Positions 46,601-57,944 are shown, counted from the stretch's first letter. The stretch: DNA of 64,000 bases from Lasiosphaeria ovina (GCA_033439765.1 JAULSN010000004.1:3792001-3856000), one strand, 5' to 3'. Program-made: numbers and translations. The notes: generated by a model from the sequence alone, not told the origin.

Positions 46601-47955
46601 CAGCGGGCGGGTCAAGGAGACGTCGTTTGACCCGCAAAACAACATGCGCAAGCTAGAGGAGACGTGGGCGTCCCGCGCGGCCTGCAAGCAGCGCCGCGGC
46701 CGAGCCGGTCGTGTGCAGGCAGGCAAGTGCTACAAGCTCTACACGCGAAACCTTGAGATGCAGATGGCCGAGCGTCCCGAGCCCGAGATTCGGCGCGTTC
46801 CGCTCGAGCAGCTGTGTCTGGCCGTCAGGGCCATGGGTATCAGGGATGTGACCAACTTCCTGGCGCGGGCCCCGACGCCGCCCGAGGCAACGGCAGTCGA
46901 GGGAGCAATTTCAATGCTGCGCAGGATGGGTGCTCTCGACGGCGAGGAGCTGACGGCGCTCGGCCAGCAGCTGGCCATGATCCCCGCCGATCTCCGGTGC
47001 GGAAAGCTCATGGTGTTTGGCGCAATTTTCGATTGCTTGGATGACTGCGTCACTATTTCGGCCATCTTGAGCACTAAGAGCCCCTTTCTCTCCCCGGCCG
47101 ATAAGCGCGACGAGGCCAAAGAGGCTAAGATGCGCTTCTCGCAGGGCGATGGCGACCTGCTCACAGACCTGCGGGCGTTCAAAGAGTGGGACGACATGGT
47201 GCAGAACTGGGTGCCCCAAAGGCGGGTGCGGCAGTTTTGCGACGAGAACTTCCTCTCCTTCCAGACGCTCTCCGACATTGCGTCGACACGGACGCAGTAC
47301 TACTCGTCGCTGTCCGAGATGGGCATCGCTGCGCCGTCGCCTACGGCAGCGGCAAACCGCAGCTCGCCGTCGATGGCGCTGCTCCGCGCCCTGACGGCAT
47401 CGGCCTTCAGCCCGCAGATCGCCCGCATCCAGTTCCCCGACAAGAAGTACGCGTCGTCGTCGTCGGGCGCCGTCGAGCTGGATCCCGATGCCAAGACGAT
47501 TAAGTATTTTGCCCAGGATAGCGGGCGCGTCTTCATCCATCCCGGCAGCACCATGTTTGGCAGCCAGGGATTCACCGGCAACGCCGCCTTCTTGTCGTAC
47601 TTCACCATGATGGCGACGAGTAAGATCTTTGTGCGAGACCTCACGCGTAAGTTGATTCTCCATGTGACTTGGGGCTGGCGCTGGGCTAACCGTTCTTGCT
47701 GCAGCATTCAATGCGTACACGCTACTCCTTTTTGCCGGAGCCATCGAACTGGACACGCAGGGCCGCGGCCTTGTAGTGGACGGGTGGCTGCGTCTCCGGG
47801 GCTGGGCACGGATTGGTGTCTTGGTGTCGCGGCTGCGGGGCGTCATTGACGGCCTCATTGCCAAGAAGGTGGAGAACCCATCCCTGGATCTTACCAAGAA
47901 CGAGGTCATCAGAACGGTGGTGAAGTTGATAGAGCTAGACGGACTGGATGCATGA
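43647..47955 (+). CDS. DExH-box ATP-dependent RNA helicase (DHX29/DHX57-like)
   Basis: Exons 43647-47646 and 47705-47955 (58 bp intron) give 1,416 residues. The N-terminus is Lys/Ala/Ser-rich. Two UBA-like helical segments (LGFRQSHIEEAVEECKD at about 335; QSGYSADLCGKVLDANGGDE at about 405) precede an RWD-like region (CWEEEMTTLEACFGGKY at about 460). The helicase core has motif I GETGSGKST at about 655, motif II DEVH at about 764, motif III SAT at about 797 and motif VI QRRGRAGR at about 1,014, then HA2 and OB-fold domains typical of DEAH/RHA proteins; the OB part (FNAYTLLLFAGAIELDTQGR) is completed by exon 2. Domain order UBA-RWD-helicase matches DHX57 and yeast Ylr419w; DHX29 is a translation-initiation relative. 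The role is probably RNP or ribosome-linked RNA remodelling. Motif II reads DEVH instead of DEAH, a variant found in this subfamily. Confidence 0.93.
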
Positions 47956-48141
47956 GGTTGGTTAGGTAGGTGGCATTGGGTATGATGGCGGAGGCATGCT
48001 GATAGAGCGATCATATACATGTTTGGAGTACATTGGCCTGTATAGACAAAAGCGCAACAAGAGCATCTGATTTTTTTCCACGCGTGCGTGTCTTATGATT
48101 CCTATCATCCTGTCGCGTATCAAACAGTACAGTACATACAT

Positions 48142-48775
48142 TCAGACATCAAACATGAACCCGTCGTCATCATCGTCGTCGCCGCCTCCCCCCCACGCCC
48201 GCAGCCGGTCAACCGTCCACCCCGCGGGCGGCTCTGTCGCGAAATGCCGCTCCATGGCATCCCAATCCACCACCCCCGGCGCCCGCCCCTCTATCTCGGG
48301 CGCCACATACTCCTCGTCGTAGACCAGCTCCGTCGCGCTGCCGTCATCCTGGCTGAGTGAGATGGCGAATCGCCGGTACCAGTCTTCTTTCTCTTCTCCT
48401 TCTTCTTCTTCTTCTTCTTCTACCGGTCCTGCGTTGTCGTCGCGGATATGGTTATGGTCATGGCTTGAAGAGGGAGCCATGCGCAGAGCCCGCTTCGCTG
48501 ACAGCGGGACCCGCTGCAGTCTCTTCTTACTTCTCGCAGGCGAAGAAGCCGAGTCTTCTCCCTCCTCGTCATTATCATCGCCGTCCTCCTCCCACGCAAC
48601 AAACAGCGCCCTGCACCCATAGCCGTCGCAGTCGCCAGGGCCGTCAAAGCTGATGAGCTCTTCGCTGCTGCTGCTGCCGACCTGGACGCTGAAGTCAGCC
48701 GGCGCGGGGATGCGGATCTCGGTGACGGTGGCTTTGCGCCCGGTTTTGACGACGCCATTCGTGTCGTTGATGTCG

Positions 48776-48822
<47 letters not shown>

Positions 48823-51380
48823 GCGGCGCCGGACTTCGACGGCGCGGTAGTGTGCGAGTTCGAAGCGGCCGATGGACGTCGAGTAGCCGCCGCGGACCCA
48901 GCTTAGCCTGTTGATGGGGTGGTTAGTTGCTGGTTCTGGCTTGGGTTGGAAAGGGGAGGAAGGGTTCTTTATATGTGGGTGTGTGTGTGTTGAAGATGGA
49001 AGCACGCACCAAGGCGTCAGCTGCGGGTTCGCCCTGCCCCTGCGGCCCGCGGGCTCCAGCAGCTCGAACCCGAGCACGAAGCGGTGCAGCGCGGCCGTGG
49101 GGCCAGCGCTCCAGCCGTGGGCATGGGAGTTGCGCGCGGTACTCCAGTACGCCGGGTACTGCGGGTGGCCGTCGACGCGGAAGCCCTCGGCCAGCGTGCT
49201 GCCCGTGAAGCCGTCGCCGTCGAGCAGGTGCGCCCATTCAAGTAGGACTAGCTCGACGGCCATGCTGACCTGCCCCGCGGCCCCGTGCCCCAGCAGCTCG
49301 AAGCCGCTGATGAACGGGCTGATGACGTTTGGGAACTCGACGGCCGGCGCGCCGTGCGCGAGCCTGGTGGGTTCAGTCAGTCTTAATTTTCTTTCTCTGG
49401 CTAACTGGGAAATGGAATCTATGATCAAGAAATAGGCGTGACTCAGGGGGAAGCGGCAGAACCAGCCCAAACAATCACAGTCCAGGGAGAAAAGGGGGCA
49501 CAACAACAAAAAACATACCACCTCCTGCGGAGATTAGCTGATATGTTGGCCCGCGTGGGCGGCCCGCCAGGGAGGATCTTGGACCCGCGGCGCGGCGACT
49601 TGGGGTGCTCCCACGGGCGGCCCGAGGGCGCGAGGTCTATACCACTAATAAGCACCCAGCTGTTGCCGTCCTGGGGATCGACGTGCTCGGCGCCGGCGCA
49701 GCTGCGGCGGCCGACGTTGTCCGAGAACAGGCCTGTACGGGGACAGTAGAGGCGGGCAAGACCTTGCTCAAGAACACGCTGCAGGGCGGGCCACTCGTCG
49801 CTGGGGGCCTCGCCGAGCCAGGCGGCGAGCAGCTGCGTCTTAGCCAGCGCAGTATACAGGAGGGCGGAGGCCTCGAGGTTGTGGCCCGTCATGCCCGGGC
49901 GCAGCCAGTCGGCGGTGGACGACACGTGCAGCAGGCCCAGCGCATCGACCTTGGCGGCGCTCGCGCGCAGGGCCTCGAGGTAGGCGGGCCACCGGGCACG
50001 CAGCCAGGCGACGTCGCCCGACCACAGCACATAGTTGAAGACGCCGAGCAGGGTGTGCAGGTGGTACGTGTCGGAGAACTCGGCGTGGAGGCCCATGGGC
50101 GGGCCGGCGTAGGGCAGCGAGCCGTCGGGGTACTGGTGAGCAAATAAGACGTCGAGGCCGTTGCGCACGGCGGCCATGTCGTACGTGGAGACCGCGATGC
50201 CCGGCACGGCGATGGCCATGTCGCCGGGCCACACCACGCGGTCGCGCTTGGCGCCGTCGGTGGTGACGGCGGAGCCGTTGGCGATGGTGAAGTTCGAGTA
50301 CCACGACCCGACGGGCGACGTGTTGTGGTCGACGAGGCGGTTGTAGTCGATCAGCGCGGAGCCCTCTCGCGGGTTGATTGTTGACAGCTGCAGCGTCCAC
50401 GCGCCCGCGTACCACGCCCGGTTGAGCACGTCGCTCGAGCTGAAGAAGTAGCCCGAGTACGCCCGCCCGTTGCTTTGCGATGGGAATGCCGTGCAGTTGA
50501 CCCACACCATCGAGATGCGCACCCACGGCGCGCTCGCCTTTGCCTTCTGCGTGACCGAGAAGAGAGAAAGCACTTGTTGAACAACACGGCCACCAAACCA
50601 ACCACTACTCCTATACGGCAGGCTGACCGTGACAAACTTGAACCCGCCGCGCACAAACTCGGGGTCGACGCAGCGGGCGGTGGTGCCCGCCGTATCGCCG
50701 ACGTGCAGGGGCAGCGGCAGGTCCCTCTCCTGCTGGTCCGTCGTGGCGTCGGGGACGCGGTCGGCGAACCACGGCGACTCGGAATACGCAAGATTGACGG
50801 TCGGGTTCCCGCTGGCGCCGTCGATCTCGAGACAGAGCCTTCACACAGTAACCACCCACTCAGCCAGCCAGCACACGAATAAACCGACACACAAGAAACA
50901 TAATACATACCGCCCCCCGATGTTCTGCTCAAACGCCAGCGTCAACATGCCGCCAACGCCAATCAAAAACCCGCCGCCCCTGCCAAAGACACTGGCCGCT
51001 TCCCCATCCCCGTCCCCGTCCCCGTCCCCGTCGCCATCCTCACCCGTTGCCGCAGCCGCGGGGAGCGACACGTTCCCGCGAACCTTCCAGATGCGCGACG
51101 GGACGACATGGCTCTTGTTGGCCGGGGCGCTGATATAGCGCTCCCACGGGCCGGGGAAGGCCGGGGAGGTGGGGAGGCCGCCGTCGTCGGGGCCGCCGGT
51201 GCCGCGGTGATGCGAGGGTTCAGCGGTAGCAATGCACGGCGTTGATGTTAAAGCAAGAACCAGAACCAGAACCAGTGTCAGGGTCAGGGTCAGGGTCGGG
51301 GTCAGGGCCAGGGTTGAGGGTGACCTGCTGCTCTTGCTGGTGCCGGTGGCCGTGGCGGTATGATACGGCGGCAGCTTCAT
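48142..51380 (-). CDS. Six-hairpin glycosidase (GH78-like) with low-complexity tail
   Basis: Five exons (51380-50911, 50838-50617, 50532-49519, 49363-49010, 48907-48142) give 941 residues. A hydrophobic segment of alternating Thr-Leu and Val-Leu (about 27-43) acts as signal peptide or anchor. The jelly-roll part has FVRGGFKFVTVSLP; the alpha/alpha barrel shows YAGAWTLQLSTINPREGSAL, DRVVWPGDMAIAVP, SSTADWLRPGMTGHNLEASA and VISPFISGFELLGHG, with acidic residues typical of alpha-L-rhamnosidase-like six-hairpin enzymes. Joins restore WLAHGAPAVEFPN and WLSWVRGGYSTSIG. The second intron (50616-50533, 84 bp) is in frame and stop-free, so the alternative is read-through adding 28 residues; I prefer splicing because it restores SLPAPWVRISMVWVN. 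The last 190 residues hold 16 Asn, Glu and Asp runs and a short folded-looking part (WDAMERHFATEPPAGWTVDR). Substrate may be rhamnosides but is not certain. Confidence 0.85.
48775..48822 (-). repeat. (GTT)16 microsatellite encoding polyasparagine
   Basis: Sixteen perfect GTT units, read as AAC on the minus strand, encode 16 Asn in the tail of the GH78-like protein. Confidence 0.95.
51258..51316 (-). repeat. Hexamer repeats encoding the signal-peptide core
   Basis: On the plus strand, three ccagaa units are followed by four or five tcaggg-type units. On the coding strand these give alternating Val-Leu and Thr-Leu, the hydrophobic core of the GH78-like protein's signal peptide. Confidence 0.9.
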
Positions 51381-51749
51381 AGCTCCCTACCTATGTATAT
51401 TTGTACATGCACAAAATGCGTGGTGGAAATGGTCGCCGGGGCGTAGGAGCACACACGGCCAGTATATCCAAGAAGACAAGGGCGCCGTTAAATCATGGAC
51501 GTGTAGGTAGGTATAACGAGGCTGTGAGGTGCGAAGTAAGTGGTAAGCGCTCTCCTTCTTTGTCAACCGAAATGTAAAGGGACCGTCTACTCGGACTGTA
51601 GGCTACAGTACATTGCGCCGTGGCGCCAAGCCATTAAAACCCCACTTTTAGCACTAAAAAGGAGCTTAATTCCTGGGACGAAGCCAGCGCAACCAAGTTC
51701 AGATCAATCAGCCAATTAGGCACTTGTATAGTTACACCACAATTACACG

Positions 51750-51924
51750 ACACCTCCCCCGGGGCTTGAAATATTAGCTCGTGACTTTTGCAGGGGGGAC
51801 CGAACAAGGGATATAAGCCTGAAATACAGGGGGTTTAAAGTCACTTTTCTAGCAGGTTCTCACCAAAAAGTCACGTAGTGGCTTGGTTGTATCGCACTGA
51901 CCTTTCAAACCCCGGGGGAGGTGT
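51750..51924. mobile_element. MITE-like 175 bp element with 22 bp inverted termini
   Basis: The left end 51750-51771 (acacctcccccggggcttga then aa) and the right end 51903-51924 are inverted copies with 21 of 22 bases matching. A second inverted pair, cgtgactttt at 51779-51789 and aaaagtcacg at about 51877-51887, lies inside. No ORF. No obvious target-site duplication flanks it. It may be a miniature element or a strong hairpin. Confidence 0.55.
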
Positions 51925-52093
51925 ATATTTGACACTATTCGCATACAAGGCGGAGCCGCAGGCCAAATCGTTCATTTCTGCAATAAAAGCCGAAGCCGTA
52001 GTCAGCTCGCGCTCTTCTATTTTCTATCGCTAGCTAGTCTTGTATATTGAAAATGAAGCTGCGCACCTAATTACGCGGCGATAAAATCGCGTC

Positions 52094-52094
52094 G

Positions 52095-52124
<30 letters not shown>
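52094..52124. repeat. (GTT)10 microsatellite
   Basis: Ten GTT units in non-coding DNA inside the inverted-repeat region. Confidence 0.9.
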
Positions 52125-52125
<1 letters not shown>

Positions 52126-52660
52126 GGCTCGAGTCGTTGAATGTGGACGGTTTTGGTGGTTTGGTGGATTTGGCGATGCCCTCATTTGCAGGGAAAAATT
52201 TGGCCTTAGGGGAGGGGGGGTTCCGGGCGCAGGGCGCAGAGGGTGGGGCAGTTCATTGGGGTACAAGGCAGAACCATCTGAAAAAGCGAGCCAGCCATTG
52301 AACTATGCTCTTTTAGGTGTAAAAATCCGATTTTGGCCAGGCTAGCAGCTTGGCGCGATGGCCAAATGTACCTTTTTGGTGCATCTACAGTCTAGAAGGC
52401 GTTGCCTACAGCCCGAGGAGACGGGTCCCAATGTAAATGTCACTTACCCTACTGACCTGCTCAGCTCACTCACTAACTCATGTACTCATTCACTCACCCA
52501 CGACTGAGGTTAGCAGTATCTATCCAGTCGCTTATTGTAATTGCTGTTCAAACACTCAGAATCGATCGATGAATGGATGCGAATATAGATTAAAGTTGGT
52601 CACGAAAAAAAAAGCCAATACCCGGCGGAATCATAAATGGATAAACAAATGAACATCTTT

Positions 52661-52699
52661 CTTTCTGAGGGCCCTTTCTGAGGGCCCCTTCTGAGGGCC
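52661..52699. repeat. 13 bp tandem triplication
   Basis: Three adjacent copies of (c/t)tttctgagggcc-type sequence, 13 bp each (52661, 52674, 52687), followed by a partial fourth. Each holds the palindrome gggccc. It lies about 135 bp past the importin alpha stop. Confidence 0.9.
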
Positions 52700-52834
52700 C
52701 CTCTGATGTGATTACGCGGCCATATTCTGTGTCTGCCATTCCTGGCCTCATCTCTCCTTGTCTGTCATTTCCGACTCAAGTACCCGCCATGGGTTGTCGT
52801 GGCCGAGGTGCAGGGGCTCATAACCGGAACGGCT

Positions 52835-54902
52835 CTACATGTCCATAGACTCGGTACCATTGGCACCGAAGCTGAAACCGCCTTGTTGAGCACCGGCACC
52901 ATTGGCGCCAAAGCCAAACTGCTGCGCCTGGCCCATGGCCTCGTCGGTAGCCTCCTCCTCGTCCGAAAAGTACTTCTCGATAATGTTGTACGCCTTCATG
53001 TAGATCTCCTCGTTCGCGTTCGTCTGGCAGTCGTGGATCTTCTCCATGCCACCACACTCCTCAATGAAGAGGGCGTAGCGGTTGATCGAGTCGGGGCCGT
53101 CGCCGGCAGCCTGCTTATCGAGATCTCCAACCTTGAGAATGTTCTCGAGGCCGTCCAGGGCGACTTGGATGATCTTGTTGTCGGGGCAGGCCAGGAGGTC
53201 GCACAGCGGCTTGATGCAGCCCTGCGAAACCAGGTACCTGATCTGCTCGGGCTTCTGCAGGCCGCCAGAGGTGGCGTTGCTGATGGCCCAGCACGCTTCC
53301 TTCCGCGTCTTGAGATCTCCATTAGAAAGAAGATGGATCAGCGGAGGAATGATGTTGGCATCGATGACCGACTGGATCTGCGCCGAGTTCCCAGCTGTAA
53401 TGTTAGAAATGGTCCAGCAAGCCTCCTTGCGAATCCCGTCCTTGTTGGAGCTCAGCAGGGAGAGCAGGCAGGGAAGGGCGCCGCAGTTAATGATAACCTG
53501 TGTCTGCACATCATCACCAGTTACGATGTTACCAACCGAACGAAGGGCAGGTGTCTGAACCGACGTCGAGGCGTGCATGAGAAGCTCCACCAGACGGCGG
53601 GGAATGCCCGCCTCGATGACGGCCTGAATCTTGTCGTTGGACCCGTCCGACAGATAGGAGATGGCCCAGCAGGCATCAATCAACACCTCGTCGTCGAGAG
53701 AGTAGACGAGCTTTCCGAGGATGGGAAGGGCGGGAGCAATCTTGGGGGTGTTAGCGTCACGTGATAGGGCAAGACGGGTTTGGGCAGTGAGAGAGGGGAG
53801 AGCAAAGTGCATACAGTGTTCCAGTCGGGTTGAGGCGTCTTCCCGCGGCAAAAGTTGCTCAGGGTCCAGGTGGCGTTTCTAAGCATGCTGAGCTTCCGGC
53901 TGTCGCCAAGGAGGGTCAACAAAGGCCGCAGAGCACCTTGGCCGAGAACATAATCGCGGCACTGGGGGCTGTCGCCGGCAATGTTGCCCAGCGCCCATAC
54001 CGCCTGTTCGCGGACGTCGGGCTCGGGGCTTGCAAGAAGCTCGACGAAAATGGGCACAGCGCCAGCCTCGATAACAACCTGAGTCTGGGTGGCCGAGCCG
54101 GACGCGATATTGGTCAATGCCCAGGCGGCCTCAAACTGCACAAGCGTATGCGGGGAGCGGAGGAACTCGACGAAACGGCTGACGACGCCAGTCTTGATGA
54201 CCTCTTCGATTGGGGGGTTGCGCTCTTTGGAGAGAAGCTTGCGGAATTTGGTGGTAGCTTGGATCTGGAGGTCAATCTGGTCGGAGAAAACACCCTGGAC
54301 CATCTGCGGGAGGTCCTCGTTGAGCTGTACGTGTCATGTTAGCCGGCATTTCGCGAGGGGTAATTGTCCAGAACCAAGACGGTGAGAGCAGCATCGCGAC
54401 CACAGCCGCCCACACTCTGATGTATAGGCCGCTGCGCAATGGGTAGCGGAAAATGTGGACATAGCAGGGCAGAGCATAGCAAAGCGCGGGGTCTTAAACG
54501 CAGTCGCTTGCCTGTGATGGGTTCTTTGGGGGGAAGGAGGGGGCGGCCAGCAAGGGGGACCACAACAAGCGGCGGCGGGGTACGGGAGGCGGGGTGGAAA
54601 AAATAGACTAGTGCAAAGGGATGGCGGCGATTGCGAAGCACAATAACAAGAGAGAAAGAAGGGCATACCTGAGACTCTGTTGGGGGGTTCTCATCGTCGC
54701 TATCGGGAGCAGCTCCCAGCGAAGCACCGGGGCGGTTGTCGCCGGTACCAATACCGCGGCGCTTGGCCAAGTTCTCCTCGCGCTTTGCCTTGCGGATCTC
54801 GACCTGCTGCTCTTCGCGGCGGCGTCGAAGCTCCTCGGGCTTGAACGTGTTCTTGGCCTTGAACTGGGTGCGGCGATGCTCGGGAATGTACCGGTCAGCC
54901 AT
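52835..54902 (-). CDS. SRP1: Importin subunit alpha (karyopherin alpha)
   Basis: Exons 54902-54669, 54324-53815 and 53740-52835 (introns 344 and 74 bp) give 549 residues, the standard size. Importin alpha recognises classical nuclear localisation signals and links cargo to importin beta. Residues 1-75 are the importin-beta-binding domain with basic clusters ([27 protein letters not shown]). Residues about 80-510 form armadillo repeats with the Trp-Asn NLS-binding ladder: [66 protein letters not shown]. The C-terminus has the acidic [14 protein letters not shown] followed by a Gly/Gln/Phe-rich tail. The first intron, in a well-expressed housekeeping gene, is long for this window. It is divergent from POT1 over about 0.87 kb. 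Confidence 0.97.
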
Positions 54903-55767
54903 GGTGTCGACGGCTCTCAGCTGAGTCGATGGGCCGTGGCGGGGTAGTCTGTCCGAGGGTTGACGTTGGAGTTGAGGTTGACTTGGCTTGACTTGGCTTG
55001 ACTTTTTGGCGTTGATTTGGTGAGCAGCGCCACGAGGCACGGCGCAGCAGATTTTTTGAGTTTGTGTGCGTGCGCCTGGCTTGTCTTCACTTCGCGACGG
55101 GTCGAGGGGGGACAGGACGTAATGGTCGTTGGGGAGAATTTGTGCTCGTTAGACAATGAAAGAAATTTGGAGAGATGGAAATGAGAACGGGCCTCTGGTC
55201 CGCCAGGAAAGGCTCCCGTACTGGCCCCGCCCTCTTTTGGCCCTACCCTTTCGAGTCAGAGACAGCTGACTGCTGCCTGAGGCGTCAACATGCCCCACGC
55301 TGAGGGCCGCCGACCCCTCCAAAGGGGGCGTGTACGGACCAGCGGGTGTCGCCCCAAGCCCCAGGCCCAGACGCCCACTGTAACAACTTGCAAGAATAGC
55401 GGCCTACACCACCAAGGAAGGAGCCATCCGCAGCTCAGAGTACCGGTAGTAAACAGGCCCAGCGCGACACTAACAGCGGGCCGGCAAGTTAACGCGTCTC
55501 CGGGGCTGGAGAGACGCGTAAATTACCTGACTTGAATGGCAGATTAGAAGCGCGTTAAGGTTGTGAATGTACGGACGGAGTAGTTTGAGTAGGTTATTAC
55601 CTTAGTTTGACTTTAACAGCAAAACGTCCCGTCGATCGATCCCCAATTCATTCCAGGTGCACGCAGCACGCACGCACGCACGCACGCACGCAATAAACCT
55701 TCGCGTGGACAAAGAAACCGAAGCTTGCAACTTGCAGGCCTGTTGCCTTGTCACTTGCACCGACAAA
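54903..55767. other. Divergent promoter region of importin alpha and POT1
   Basis: About 865 bp. It holds a ttgacttggc repeat just upstream of importin alpha (54985-55005), a simple (acgc)n tract at 55666-55692 close to the POT1 start, and nothing else I recognise. Confidence 0.55.
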
Positions 55768-57944
55768 ATGGATGCAGGCAGAGCCTTGCCCGCCTCGTTC
55801 AACGAGATTCGCCAGATTCTGGATGAGGGCTCCAGGCCAGAGCCCGGCAGTTTTGTCGATGTCATCGGCCTGGTGACGGACTGCCGACTGCCCATGCCCA
55901 CGACCGGCACAGGTGAGTTTGTCTCTATTTGGAAGAAGATAAGAATACCTCTAATTATTCCATTGCAGACTCCAAAAGCACCCTGACCCTCTGTGACTTG
56001 TCCACCCAGGTCGACGGCGGCTATGGCATTGTCTTTAACATCTTCCGCCCCAAAGAGGCCATGCCCCAAGTTAGAGCCAGGGACGTCGTGGTCATCTTCA
56101 GGGCCAAGGTGCAAAAATACAACGGCTCCATGTCTCTGATCAGCAACCGCGCCACTTGCATCTGCCTGTACAAGGCGTCCAGGCTGGCCTTGTCGCCATT
56201 AGCGGCCAAGGCTGCCCTTGTTCCGCCCTCCAAGAGCGACCCCCGGGAGCCGGACGACGAGGTCAACCGATATGTCTCGTATTTTTTGAATAAGATCGAC
56301 AAACATGGACTTCCCGACGATGAAGAATTCAGCCAGAGGGCCGCCATGTCCCTCAACATCAAGGAAAAGTTCGGGCTGCTCAAAGACGTGTGCGACGGCA
56401 GCTTCTATGACCTAATCGTCCAACTCGCCCGGGAGCCCTGGGACATGGCGGATAAGATGACCTTATATGTATCCGACTACACCGAGAATGAACACTTCTT
56501 CCACTACACCTGGGACGGCCTCAAAGATCTCCCATCGCGGGCCGGTGGCGGCGACCCCTACGGTTACACCACCGGCACCTATGCCAAAGACTCGGACAAA
56601 AAGGACTGGTGCGGCCCGTACGGGAAGAAGGCCATGCAGATCACCTGCTACGAGCCCCACGCCAGCTTCATCCGTAGCGAGGTGAAGGCAGGCCAGTGGC
56701 TAATGTTGCGCAACGTGCAGGTTAAGTTTGGCCGAGACGGCCAGAACCTTGAGGGCTTTATGCGCGCCGAGCTAAACTTGAACGAACACAAAATCAATGT
56801 CGACGTGCTAAGCACCACGGACGCCGAGCCTATAAATCCGCGGTTCAAGGATGCGATCAGGCGATGGCGTGACTACGAGCTAAGCAAAAAGGCGCAAATC
56901 AAGGAGATAAAATCTGGAAAGGTCGCCGGTGTGAAGCGTAAGGCTGCAGCAGTCGACTCCGGCGCCGGCCAGACCAATGGCGCTGGCGCGGGCGCGTCGG
57001 AACAGAAGGGCCCACGGGTCCTAAATGGCAAGGAGAAACGCAAGATGAGGCGTGCGGCTCTCGAGCAGCAAGCAAAGGCGGCAGAGGCAACCCAGAAGGA
57101 GGAGATGTGGCAGGGCCTCAACAAGCAGGTGACGTGCGAGAGCCACCCCGGCACACCGCTTGCGTCGGTAGAATCCATACTCGCCCCCGTGCACTACGAC
57201 ACCACGGTCAACGGCCAGGCCGTGAAGCTCGAGTTGCCTTTTATATGCGCCAAGTACCTGACGCGGGTGCGCGTTGTGGACTTCTTCCCCCAATCACTGG
57301 AGGATTTTTCATGTAGCCGCCGCACAGTCGAGTTTGACGTCCTATCAGACAATGGCGACGTTGACGGGGACGACGACGACGACGAAACCAGCTCGGGCGA
57401 CGGCGGCGACGACGACGACGACGACGGCAGGGGCGGGCGTATATGGGAGTGGCGCTTTGCGGTGCAGCTCGAGGACGCATCGCCGCAGCCGCAGCCGCCC
57501 CCGACGACCAACGGCAAGGGCCAAAAGCCCAGTGGCGGCCAGGCGCCCCGGGCGCGGTTCTGGGCCGTGGTTAACAATGCCGAGGCGCAGTGCCTCACCG
57601 GCCTGGACGCCACGAACCTCCGCTACGACGTCGATGCGCTCGCCCGGCTGCGCGAGCGCCTGTTCACGCTGTGGGGCAACCTCGAGGAGCTCAAGTCCGG
57701 CAAGGCCACGGCCGCCAGGCGGCGGATCGACGGCCGTGCGGCCAAGGGGCGCCCCCTGCTGCGCTCAGACAAGCTGCCGCCCGACAGCTCGGATGTCGAG
57801 GACGGCGGCGCCGAGCGCGCCCTGTCAAACAAGCCGTTCGCCTGCTGCATCAAGCAGTACGGCGTCCCGCCCCCCGGGAAGGCGGGCGAGCGTACGGCGT
57901 GGGAGAGGGTCTTCGGGATGTTTGGGACCAAGATCTGCGCTTGA
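55768..57944 (+). CDS. POT1: Protection of telomeres protein 1
   Basis: Exons 55768-55912 and 55969-57944 (56 bp intron) give 706 residues. POT1 binds the single-stranded G-rich telomere overhang and belongs to shelterin. The first OB fold (GSFVDVIGLVTDCRLPMPTT, TLTLCDLSTQVDGGYGIVFN, VRARDVVVIFRAKVQKYNGS) is of the Telo_bind type and is completed by the splice join. The second OB region has MTLYVSDYTENEHFFHYTWD and QITCYEPHASFIRSEVKAGQ, WLMLRNVQVKFGRDG. A basic linker (KRKAAAV, KEKRKMRRA) follows. The C-terminal part contains FICAKYLTRVRVVDFFPQSL, interrupted by an Asp-rich loop of about 30 residues, and ends with FACCIKQYGVPPP and WERVFGMFGTKI. Length and order fit filamentous-fungal POT1. 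Confidence 0.93.

Larger units (their letters stand above)
51594..52390. mobile_element. Possible non-autonomous DNA element with long imperfect terminal inverted repeats
   Basis: The left part (51594-51680) and the reverse complement of the right part (52300-52390) share ordered blocks: gactgtag, gtacatt (tacatt on the left in the same order), cgccaagc, a run of aaaa, then ctaaaa and gagc.ta.ttc, with small gaps. Together they make an imperfect inverted repeat of about 85 bp around 0.6 kb without a gene. I see no clear target-site duplication. It could be a MITE or a decayed transposon end pair; chance similarity of AT-containing spacers cannot be excluded. Confidence 0.35.
51381..52834. other. 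Intergenic region with inverted and tandem repeats
   Basis: About 1.45 kb between the start of the GH78-like gene and the stop of importin alpha. It contains nested inverted repeats (listed separately), a GTT tract and a 13 bp triple repeat. No coding gene is recognisable. The part near 51381 should hold the GH78-like promoter. Confidence 0.6.

Noticed and set aside
46911..48020. 369-residue minus-strand frame across the helicase 3' part
   Set aside because: Antisense shadow of conserved helicase exons with no recognisable domain.
51278..51312. tcaggg repeats resembling telomeric DNA
   Set aside because: The unit differs from ttaggg, the tract is short and lies inside a coding exon.
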